NCBI GenBank assembly: GCA_903849645.1
Contig: CAINJJ010000050.1
Location: 1 to 64,000 of the forward strand
Direction: 5' to 3'
Source of the DNA: an uncultured Acidobacteriaceae bacterium
GTDB lineage: Bacteria; Acidobacteriota; Terriglobia; Terriglobales; Acidobacteriaceae
DNA length: 64,000 nucleotides
A program made the position numbers and the translations under genes. The notes below the pieces were generated by a model. It did no database searches. It had not been told where the DNA came from and worked only from the letters and a program-made list of their open reading frames with translations. Of the stretch, positions 56,188 to 64,000 are shown piece by piece. The stretch's first letter is position 1. Each line of letters starts with the position of its first letter.

Positions 56188-58479
56188 GTGACCGCATTGC
56201 AGCCAGTCCGTACCGGTGGACTCTCCCCGTCCAGGTGGATGGGGAAGTATGCCTTCGCTGTCCGGCTCCTCGGCTGCTTCTTTTCCGTCACGGTTGCCAC
56301 CGCGCTCACGGGCTTTGAGGCAGATGTCATTCTGATCTGGGTCGTCAACGGCCTCCTGCTCTCCTACCTGCTTCTCGCCCCCCGCTGGCGCTGGCCCGCC
56401 TATCTCTGCGCGGGCTTTCTCGGCCAGTTGGCGGGCAGCCTCGTGGTCTATCCGCACCTCCGCATTGACCTCATCCTCATCACCCTCAATATGGCCGAGG
56501 TCTTTCTGAGCGCCCAGTTTCTCCGTGGCCGCTCCACCCAGCTTCCCCGATTCACGGAGCGTGCCTACGTCTTCCGCTTCTTCTGTGTCGCGGTGCTCGC
56601 TGTTCCAATTGCCTTCGGGCTCATCTTTGCCTTCATCTCGGCGTTTTGGCTCCAGACTGACCCCCTCTCGCAGTTTCGCAACTGGGCCGTATCCGACGGC
56701 CTGGGCGCTGCCGTCTCCACCCCGGCCTTCGTCGCCATCTTCCAGAGTCGTTTCAGAGAGTCCGTCAACTGGAAGAAGAACTGGCCTTACCTGGCCATTT
56801 TTGTCGCCTTGACCATCGCGGGATTCACACGATCCACAGTCCCCATTGTCTTCCTGCTCTACCCCCTTCTCATCATGGTCCTCCTGCGCCTGGGGCTGGC
56901 CTGGGCAGCCATGGCAAACCTCTTTGCCGCCGGCGTCGGAAGCTGGTGCACGGCACATGGCCTCGGCTTGTTCGCCGTCATTGGGCCGTCCATTCCAGGC
57001 GGGGCCGCGCTCCTGCTGCAAACCGCCGTTCTCGGCGGCATCATCACCGTCTATGGCGTGTCGATCCTCATTGAGAAGCAGAAAGCCACGGAACAACAGT
57101 TACGCGAAATCGTGACCGTGCACAATCTTGTCACTGAAAACTCCCGCGACCTCATCATGATCGCCGACTTCCACGGCCATCGCTCCTACATCTCCGCCGC
57201 CACCGAATCCATGATCGGCTGGAAGCGCGAGGAGTTGCGCGAAATCAAGAGCATGGATCTGGTCCACCCCGATGACCTGCCAAGAGCCGTGGCTGCCGTC
57301 ACAAGGCTCCATGCAGGAGCACCCGGTGAAATGTTCGAGGCTCGCGTCAAAAAGCGCAGCGGGGACTATGTCTGGGTAGAGGCCAGCCTGCGCCGCATCC
57401 GCGGTTCCGGACCGCTGGCTGCCCCCGGCATTCTCAATATCGTTCGCGACATCACCGAGCGCAAGATCGCCGAGCAGGCGCGGGAATTTCACCACTCCCT
57501 CATCGGGGCCATCCAGGGCGCTTCGCTCGACGGAATCCTCGTCGTCAATGACGAGGGAAAAGCGGTCTCCTACAACAAGAAGTTCTCCGAGGTGTGGGGA
57601 ATCTCCACGCCGGATATACCCCCGGCCCTGCACGAACAGATGCTCCAGGTGCCGGACGAGGAACTGCTCTCCCAATGCCTTGACCTTGTCAGCGACCCCG
57701 ATGGTTTCCTCGATCGGGTCAAGGAACTCTACGCCGATCCGCAGGCCGACGAACTCTCAGAAGTTGAAATGAAGGATGGCCGAACCCTCGAACGCTATAC
57801 CACCGGCCTGCACAGCATTGCAGGCCAATACCTGGGCCGGGTCTGGTTCTTCCGCGACATCACCGGGCGCAAACGCGCCGAACAGCAGCTCCAGGATGCC
57901 TACAAGACCGTCGAGGTGCTGGCCGGGATGGACGCCCTCACCGGGCTGGCAAACCGCCGCCGCTTCGACGAGACCCTGGAGGCGGAGTGGCGGCGCGCCG
58001 TCCGCGACCGCAAGCCCATCTCCCTTTTGTTATTTGATGTGGATCTGTTCAAGCTCTACAACGATACCTATGGCCACCTCGCCGGCGACGCCTGCCTCAG
58101 GGAAATCGCTCAATCCGCCCTCGAAGTCGTCAAGCGGCCGGGCGATCTGGTGGCTCGATTCGGCGGCGAGGAGTTCGCCGTTGTGCTGCCCGGCACCCCG
58201 AGCGAAGGTGCAAAACTGATTGCCGAGGAGATCTGCGCCGCCCTGCGCAACCGCAAACTGCCCCACAGCGCCAGTCCGCACCTTTGCGTCACCGTCTCCG
58301 TCGGTTACGCCACCGTGCTCCCTGCCCCCGGTGTCTCCATCGCTTCTCTCATTCAGGCAGCAGACGGCGCTCTCTACAAGGCCAAGAACAAGGGCCGTAA
58401 CCAGGTATGCAGCGGCGACGCACTTCTCGCTCAGGCGTCAGTTCCGCCTGAAATCACCCCCGCCATCAATCCCAGCTAG
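56188..58479 (+). CDS. MASE1-PAS-GGDEF diguanylate cyclase
   Basis: N-terminal MASE1-like TM region, PAS (LVTENSRDLIMIADFHGHRSYISAATESMIGWKREEL), GGDEF domain with RFGGEEFAVVLP; start codon uncertain. Confidence 0.92.
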   Translation: MTALQPVRTGGLSPSRWMGKYAFAVRLLGCFFSVTVATALTGFEADVILIWVVNGLLLSYLLLAPRWRWPAYLCAGFLGQLAGSLVVYPHLRIDLILITLNMAEVFLSAQFLRGRSTQLPRFTERAYVFRFFCVAVLAVPIAFGLIFAFISAFWLQTDPLSQFRNWAVSDGLGAAVSTPAFVAIFQSRFRESVNWKKNWPYLAIFVALTIAGFTRSTVPIVFLLYPLLIMVLLRLGLAWAAMANLFAAGVGSWCTAHGLGLFAVIGPSIPGGAALLLQTAVLGGIITVYGVSILIEKQKATEQQLREIVTVHNLVTENSRDLIMIADFHGHRSYISAATESMIGWKREELREIKSMDLVHPDDLPRAVAAVTRLHAGAPGEMFEARVKKRSGDYVWVEASLRRIRGSGPLAAPGILNIVRDITERKIAEQAREFHHSLIGAIQGASLDGILVVNDEGKAVSYNKKFSEVWGISTPDIPPALHEQMLQVPDEELLSQCLDLVSDPDGFLDRVKELYADPQADELSEVEMKDGRTLERYTTGLHSIAGQYLGRVWFFRDITGRKRAEQQLQDAYKTVEVLAGMDALTGLANRRRFDETLEAEWRRAVRDRKPISLLLFDVDLFKLYNDTYGHLAGDACLREIAQSALEVVKRPGDLVARFGGEEFAVVLPGTPSEGAKLIAEEICAALRNRKLPHSASPHLCVTVSVGYATVLPAPGVSIASLIQAADGALYKAKNKGRNQVCSGDALLAQASVPPEITPAINPS

Positions 58480-58490
58480 AGAGCCACGCT

Positions 58491-58697
58491 GAAGGCCGCT
58501 GGCCCCACTGCAGGTGGCTCCCCCTGCCGCAAAAGTCTGGGTGCCCCGTGTCCGCAGCCTTATCGCGGGCATGGGTGGGAAACCACAACCCCAAACAGCG
58601 CCGCTCCCCTGATAGCCCGGGCCCTGTATGAGATCCGCGCCGAAGGCCGCTGGCCTCACCGCAGGGGGCCGAAGGCCGCTGGCCCCACCGCAGGTGG
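58491..58697. repeat. Three dispersed copies of GAAGGCCGCTGGCCCCACCGCAGGTGG-type intergenic repeat
   Basis: Copies at 58491-58517, 58642-58667, 58671-58697. Confidence 0.85.
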
Positions 58698-58700
58698 TGG

Positions 58701-59651
58701 TTAGCGGACCATGCTTTGGAAGAGAGGCGATTGCAGCAGGCTGTTGAACTCGGCGTCGGTTGTCGAGAAGTGGATGGAAAGCTTGCCGGAGTCCGAGGCA
58801 ATCGACGTCGCGGCCAGCGCCGCCTTTTCCGCATCCGAGCCGCCCATCTTGCGCACCAGCACCGCCGCGTTCAGCAGCGATGAGATGGTGGCCGCGGCGA
58901 ACGAGTCTCCGGTCGAGATGGTCAGGTCAAACTTCACCCCATGCTGGAAGTCCATCGAATACCACGAGGCCACCAGCCGCTTGCGCACCGTCTCAAAGTC
59001 CGTGACTGAACCGGCCTCGCCCAGCACCTGGCGCATCATGATCTGCGTGCCCTTCTGGTCGAGAATGCTCCACAGCGGCTCGTAGTCCACCGTCCTCATT
59101 GCGTCCATCATGGCCGCGTTGCTCAGCAGGCTCGGTGCTATGCCGTCCCGCGCGTCCAGCGCCTTCTCCACAGCCTCTGACGTACCAAAGACCATCGTCG
59201 ACGGGTCCGTAAAGCACACCACCATCCCCGACTTGCCCATCGGGTACACCTTGTTGGTGCGCACCAGCGTGGCCTTCACCTTCTGCTTGCGAAAGTTGGC
59301 GATGATGTCCGGCGTGGAAAACTGCCCCTGCGCCACGCCCACCGTATCCAGTTGGTCGCCTCCGTCCTTGGGACGAAACAGCGCAAACGCCAGTTGCTCC
59401 ACATCATGATTGTCGTTGAGGCCTGACTTCCGCAGCGCCTCGTCAAACGCCTTCAATTCAGGAGGCATCACGCGGTCCCGCAGGTCCATCGCCGCAGTCG
59501 AGTTCTGCATCGCCCGGTAGTCAATCACCACCAACTGCTGCACTTCATGCGGAATCGCGCTGCGCGCATCAGTCGACAACTGAGCCGCCTGCATGGAAGC
59601 CGCGGCCGCCAACACCAAAACTGGAATCACAAAACGAAAGATTGCCTTCAA
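58701..59651 (-). CDS. Secreted hypothetical protein
   Basis: Signal peptide MKAIFRFVIPVLVLAAAASMQAAQ; HEVQQLVVIDYRAMQNSTAAMDLRDRVMPPELKAFDEALRKSGLN.. Confidence 0.8.
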   Translation of the reverse strand: MKAIFRFVIPVLVLAAAASMQAAQLSTDARSAIPHEVQQLVVIDYRAMQNSTAAMDLRDRVMPPELKAFDEALRKSGLNDNHDVEQLAFALFRPKDGGDQLDTVGVAQGQFSTPDIIANFRKQKVKATLVRTNKVYPMGKSGMVVCFTDPSTMVFGTSEAVEKALDARDGIAPSLLSNAAMMDAMRTVDYEPLWSILDQKGTQIMMRQVLGEAGSVTDFETVRKRLVASWYSMDFQHGVKFDLTISTGDSFAAATISSLLNAAVLVRKMGGSDAEKAALAATSIASDSGKLSIHFSTTDAEFNSLLQSPLFQSMVR

Positions 59652-59716
59652 AGAGTCGTTCCTCCGCAGCCGGCCTCGCCCTTCAATGCGATTTGCCTGG
59701 CCGCAATTCTCTTATT

Positions 59717-60673
59717 TTACGCGCCCGCCGCCTGTTCGCCAGGCCGGGCCGGTTGGAGTTCTCCCGGCCACGCCAAGGGCGCCAGGAGCCGGTGTTCCAG
59801 GACCTTGGTTCCCTCATCGAACCCAATTAACTGACGCATCCATTCGCTGTCCCGCTCACAGGCAGCCTCCGGCAGAAGCCCCACGACCTCGCCCTCTACA
59901 GGGGCCGACTTGTGCTTCCTGGCCAGCGCCGCCACCGCGCGGTAGACCTGGGAAAGTGGTGTCGCCTGAAAATCGGTGATGTTCATCGCCAGTTGCGCCC
60001 GGCCCTGCACCAGCACACCCATGGCCTTCACGCCCTTCAACCCGCCTGAAGCCGCCCGGATCTCCCGCGCTATCGCCCGCACCATGGCCACCTCGTTCGA
60101 GTCAAAGTAGAGGTTGTAGTCCACCAGGAACCGCCTCGCTCCCACGGCGCAGGCTCCCGCCGTCGGGTGAAGCCCCGGTCCTCCCAGGTCTGGCCGGCGC
60201 GCCGAATCCTGCCGCACCGCGTCCCGCAATCCCTCAAACTGGCCCCGCCGCACCTCGTCCAGGCTGGCCCGGTCCGGCCGCGCCGCCGCCGCCTCGTAAA
60301 AGAACACCGGAACCGCAAACCGCCGCCAGATCTCCAGCCCCGCCTGCCGCGCCAGCAGAGCGCACTGATCCAGCTTGATGCCAGAGACCGGCACAAACGG
60401 AATCACGTCCGCCGCCCCGATGCGCGGATGAACTCCCTGCTGCCGGGTCAGGTCGATCAGTTCCACGGCCTTGCCCGCCCCGCGAATCGCCGCCTCCACC
60501 ACCGCCCCAGGCTCGCCGGCAATCGTCACCACGGACCGGTTGTGATCCGGGTCCATCGTCCAGTCAAGAAGCTTCACGCCCTCCACCCGCATCGCCGCCA
60601 CAATGGCCTCGACACGCTTGGCATCCTTGCCCTCGGAGAAGTTCGGAACGCACTCTACAACTGCTTGGCTCAT
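59717..60673 (-). CDS. ftcD: Glutamate formimidoyltransferase
   Basis: VVECVPNFSEGKDAKRVEAIVAAMRVEGVKLLDWTMDPDHNRSVVTIAGEPGAV..GVHPRIGAADVIPFVPV. Confidence 0.96.
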   Translation of the reverse strand: MSQAVVECVPNFSEGKDAKRVEAIVAAMRVEGVKLLDWTMDPDHNRSVVTIAGEPGAVVEAAIRGAGKAVELIDLTRQQGVHPRIGAADVIPFVPVSGIKLDQCALLARQAGLEIWRRFAVPVFFYEAAAARPDRASLDEVRRGQFEGLRDAVRQDSARRPDLGGPGLHPTAGACAVGARRFLVDYNLYFDSNEVAMVRAIAREIRAASGGLKGVKAMGVLVQGRAQLAMNITDFQATPLSQVYRAVAALARKHKSAPVEGEVVGLLPEAACERDSEWMRQLIGFDEGTKVLEHRLLAPLAWPGELQPARPGEQAAGA

Positions 60674-60716
60674 AGCCCCTTTGCCCCGCCCACATCCTGC
60701 TCCGACGGGGGCCTGC

Positions 60717-61421
60717 TCATTTCCACAGCGTATAGCCCACCTGCACCTGAATGCTGGCGTTCACGCCGGGGTTCCGGTCGCCCAGGGATGCCGACGAAAT
60801 ATGCACCGCGTTCACGCCCAGGTCAATCGAACGCTTCGGCCGCGTGAAGTAGTGAAACCCGATGCCCCCCTGCGGCGTAAAGTTGAACACCGAAGTCCCC
60901 CCTGGGTTCCCGTGCGGAATCAGTACGTCCGGCGGAAACTTGTGCGTCGTGTAAATCAGCCCGCCCGCCCCCTGAAACCAGGGCTGAAACCGCCGCGAGC
61001 TGGTCAAAAAATTCCAGCGCAGGATCACCGGCGTCATGCTCGCTCCCGTGAACGTCCCACCTCCCACTGGAGCCGTATAGGTAGCTCCGTGATAGGTAAA
61101 GGTCTGCTCGTGCGCCGCCGGTGTATACGCCTGGAAAAACGGGCTGACGCTCGCGCCCAGTTCAAACTGCCCCGAGACGAATCCGGCATGAATCACCGGC
61201 GTCAGCGGCTTTGCTGCCTGGAACCCAGCCCACAGAAACTTGTAGCTGGACCGGTCGCCCACGCCCGTGCCCCAGTTCACAATCGGCCCATACTCCCAGC
61301 TCCTGGCTGTGCGCACCTGCGCCACGGGGTTATCCGCCGCGCCGGCGGCATTTGGGGCCTGGGCAGAGGCCGCGGTCCCCGCAGCCAAAATCAACAGCAG
61401 AAGCTTTCCAGTTCGGGTCAA
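60717..61421 (-). CDS. Outer membrane acyloxyacyl hydrolase / lipid A deacylase PagL-like
   Basis: C-terminal DLGVNAVHISSASLGDRNPGVNASIQVQVGYTLWK with H-x-S motif; beta-rich, secreted; start inferred as TTG. Confidence 0.8.
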   Translation of the reverse strand: MTRTGKLLLLILAAGTAASAQAPNAAGAADNPVAQVRTARSWEYGPIVNWGTGVGDRSSYKFLWAGFQAAKPLTPVIHAGFVSGQFELGASVSPFFQAYTPAAHEQTFTYHGATYTAPVGGGTFTGASMTPVILRWNFLTSSRRFQPWFQGAGGLIYTTHKFPPDVLIPHGNPGGTSVFNFTPQGGIGFHYFTRPKRSIDLGVNAVHISSASLGDRNPGVNASIQVQVGYTLWK

Positions 61422-61457
61422 CGTTCTTCCCTTCTCTTGATAAAGTTCCAATTCCCC

Positions 61458-61486
61458 AAAAAAGGCCGCCACAACCGGGCGGCCTT
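61458..61486 (-). terminator. Hairpin terminator on minus strand (downstream of yebC, upstream of PagL-like gene)
   Basis: minus strand aaggccgcc-cggttgt-ggcggcctt-tttt. Confidence 0.8.
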
Positions 61487-61547
61487 CCTGAGTGAAAGCT
61501 TGCAATGCGCCTAGGACTTCACGTGTAGTTCGTCCGGCCGGAGGGAG

Positions 61548-61600
61548 CAGGGGGCTTCAGCCCCCTGAAAACCAGGCCAATCCTCAGGGCCGTCAGGCCC
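61548..61600. repeat. Two adjacent short hairpins, REP-like
   Basis: cagggggct-tc-agccccctg (61548-61567, with internal tc) and gggcc-gtca-ggccc (61587-61600). Confidence 0.6.
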
Positions 61601-61636
61601 GGATCAAGGCAAATCGCAACAAATGCAACGGTAGTA

Positions 61637-62386
61637 CTAGCCGGCCGCTGCTTCCATCTGCTCCGCGTCCATATCAAAGTTCGAATAGACGTTTTGCGTG
61701 TCGTCGCAGTCTTCCAGCGTCTCCAGCAGGCGGATCATCTGGTTGGCCGCCGAACCTTCGAGCTTTGTATATGTGGACGCAACCATTGTCACTTCGCTCA
61801 TCACGGTCGCAATCCCGGCAGCTTTGACCGCTGCCGCAACCGCTTCGTGCGAACCCGGATCGGTCACAATCTCCCACGTGTCGCCTTCGTCGTTGAGGTC
61901 CTCGCCGCCGTGTTCCAGCACGATGTCCATCAACTGCTCTTCGCTCGCCGCGTCCTTTTCGACCGCGATCAGCCCCTTCTTTGAGAACATGAAGCGCACC
62001 GAGCCGGTCTCGCCCAGGTTGCCCCCGTTCTTTGAGAAGGCATGGCGAATCTCGCTCACCGCCCGGTTGCGGTTGTCCGTCAGCACGTCCACGATGATGG
62101 CCACGCCGCCCGGGCCGTAGCCCTCAAAGCTGATCTCCTCGTAGTTCACGCCTTCCAGTTCGCCGGTGCCGCGCTGAATCGCGCGCTTGATGTTTTCCTG
62201 CGGCATGTTTTCCGCCTTGGCGGCCAGAATGGCGGTGCGCAGGCGGGGGTTGCCGTCAGGGTCGCCGCCGCCGCCCTTTGCGGAGATGGTGATTTCCCTG
62301 ATCAGACGGGTGAATATCTTGCCGCGCTTGGCATCCAGCGCGCCCTTCTTGTGCTTGATTGTGGCCCATTTTGAATGGCCGGACAT
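61637..62386 (-). CDS. yebC: YebC/PmpR-family regulator/translation factor
   Basis: [76 protein letters not shown]. Confidence 0.98.
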   Translation of the reverse strand: MSGHSKWATIKHKKGALDAKRGKIFTRLIREITISAKGGGGDPDGNPRLRTAILAAKAENMPQENIKRAIQRGTGELEGVNYEEISFEGYGPGGVAIIVDVLTDNRNRAVSEIRHAFSKNGGNLGETGSVRFMFSKKGLIAVEKDAASEEQLMDIVLEHGGEDLNDEGDTWEIVTDPGSHEAVAAAVKAAGIATVMSEVTMVASTYTKLEGSAANQMIRLLETLEDCDDTQNVYSNFDMDAEQMEAAAG

Positions 62387-62542
62387 GAGAACCTCAATGG
62401 TAGTGAAGATGCCGGCGCGGGCACGCGCCTGACCTTGTGATTGTACCACCGGCGTCGAACCCTCCGGCAGCCCGTTTCCCATCCCCCGCTTGAGGGGATT
62501 ATCCTTGCCTCGTTCTTCAATTTGGCTCCCATGAGGTGCTGA

Positions 62543-64000
62543 GTGCAAAGGGTTGTACGATTTCTGTTTGTTCTACTTGGAGTCCTGTTTTTAGCCGCAA
62601 CGTCTCAAGCGAATCAGTCCGCCGAAACCCAGCAGAAATCGGGCTTCGTCCGTCTCGACCGGGTCACCGCTTCCCGGGCAATCCCCAACGGCATTGAGAT
62701 CCGCTCCGGATCAGCCATCCTCCAGATCACCGCCCTGCGCGACGACGTCGTTCGCGTCCGCATCGGCCCCGCAGGCCAGTTGCCCGAGGACGCCTCCTGG
62801 GCCATCCTCGCCTCCGCCCGCACCGCCGCCGTTCCAGTTTCCGCCGAGAACAACGCCTCCGCGGTCGGCTTCAAGACCGCCAAGCTCCACGTCAGCGTTC
62901 GCAAGGACCCCCTCGAGCTCACCGTCACTGACAACGAGGGCCGCGTCATCTCCGAGGACCTGCCTGGGCGCCCCACCGAGTTCCACGGCGCATCCTTCCG
63001 CGTCTTTCACAAGTCCCCCGCCGACGAGCACTACTTCGGCCTTGGCGACAAACCCGGCCCCCTCGACCGCCGCAACGAAGCCTTCGTCGACTGGAACACC
63101 GACGCCTTCGGCTGGCAGGAGTCCACCGACCCCATCTACAAGTCCATCCCCTGGTTCATCACGTTTCGCAAGGGCATGGCCGCGGGCATCTTTCTCGACA
63201 ACACCTGGCGCGCCAGCTTCGACTTCAACAAGGAGTACCGCGACGGCTACTCCTTCGGCTCCGAGGGCGGCCCGCTGGACTATTACATCGTCAATGGACC
63301 CGAACCCAGGGCGGTCGTCCAGACCTGGGCCTGGCTCACCGGCCCCACCCCCCTCCCCCCGCTCTGGTCCTTCGGCTACCAGCAGTCCCGCTACAGCTAC
63401 TACCCCGAGTCCGAGGTCCGCCGCATCGCCAGCCGCCTGCGCAGCGAGCGCATCCCCGCCGACGTCATCTGGCTCGATATCGACTACCAGCTCAAGAACC
63501 GGCCCTTCACCGTGGACCCGGACCGCTTTCCCCACTTCGACCAGTTGATTCAGGACCTCAAGGCCCAGCATTTGCACACCGTGGTCATCACCGACCTCCA
63601 CCTCGCCTACCAGCCCAACATCGGCTACAAGCCCTACGATGAAGGCGCAGCCGGCGACCACTTCGTCAAGAATCCCGACGGCTCCACCTACGTCGGCGTT
63701 GTCTGGCCCGGCAAGGCCGTCTTCCCTGACTTCACCCGCAAGTCCTCCCGCGACTGGTGGGGCTCGCTCTACTCCGACTTTGTCGCCAAGGGCGTCGCCG
63801 GGTTCTGGAACGACATGAACGAGCCGGCCATCTTCGACGTCGCCTCAAAGACCATGCCCGACGACATCCAGCACCGCATCGACGAGCCTGGTTTCGCCCC
63901 CCGCACCGCCAGCCACCTTGAGATTCATAACGTCTTCGGCATGGAAAACAGTCGCGGCACCTTCGAGGGCCTTCTCAAGATCAACCCCAACTCCCGGCCC
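62543..64000 (+). CDS. Secreted GH31 alpha-glycosidase (3' end outside window)
   Basis: From GTG 62543: signal peptide [124 protein letters not shown]. Confidence 0.96.
   Translation, partial: MQRVVRFLFVLLGVLFLAATSQANQSAETQQKSGFVRLDRVTASRAIPNGIEIRSGSAILQITALRDDVVRVRIGPAGQLPEDASWAILASARTAAVPVSAENNASAVGFKTAKLHVSVRKDPLELTVTDNEGRVISEDLPGRPTEFHGASFRVFHKSPADEHYFGLGDKPGPLDRRNEAFVDWNTDAFGWQESTDPIYKSIPWFITFRKGMAAGIFLDNTWRASFDFNKEYRDGYSFGSEGGPLDYYIVNGPEPRAVVQTWAWLTGPTPLPPLWSFGYQQSRYSYYPESEVRRIASRLRSERIPADVIWLDIDYQLKNRPFTVDPDRFPHFDQLIQDLKAQHLHTVVITDLHLAYQPNIGYKPYDEGAAGDHFVKNPDGSTYVGVVWPGKAVFPDFTRKSSRDWWGSLYSDFVAKGVAGFWNDMNEPAIFDVASKTMPDDIQHRIDEPGFAPRTASHLEIHNVFGMENSRGTFEGLLKINPNSRP

Noticed and set aside
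58491-58700. CRISPR-like repeats
   Set aside because: Irregular spacing, no unique spacers, no cas genes.

Overview
Reading of the six-frame track and raw sequence indicates a high-GC, gene-dense chromosomal window from an Acidobacteriota-like (Acidobacteriaceae-like) diderm. This taxonomic call is an inference from gene content: an Oar-like TonB receptor, many GH families, lpxD, a PagL-like protein and TPR-fused kinase/wHTH proteins. About 50 genes can be supported. They include carbohydrate-active enzymes (GH29, GH3 with a PA14-like insert, GH2, GH31), a hemX-hemA-hemC-hemD run, a HemQ-like protein, pntAA-pntAB-pntB, nth, mutS-nagZ-anmK-SBP, lpxD, ftcD, yebC, two type II toxin-antitoxin loci (one with a broken toxin), an ECF sigma/anti-sigma pair and a MASE1-PAS-GGDEF protein. 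The standout locus is 44.9-47.6 kb (minus strand): a secreted Cys-rich peptide, a DUF692/MNIO enzyme, a DUF2063 (HvfC/BufC-like) partner and DoxX. This is a bufferin-type RiPP metallophore locus whose precursor carries a duplicated CKxKNxCKGxGGC core. Also notable are a poly(A) polymerase/CCA-like protein with a histone-H1-like tail, a 52-bp tandem repeat array, REP-like hairpin clusters, an apparent frameshift in a TPR kinase and a nonsense-interrupted ParE toxin. No rRNA, convincing tRNA, CRISPR, prophage or transposase was seen.
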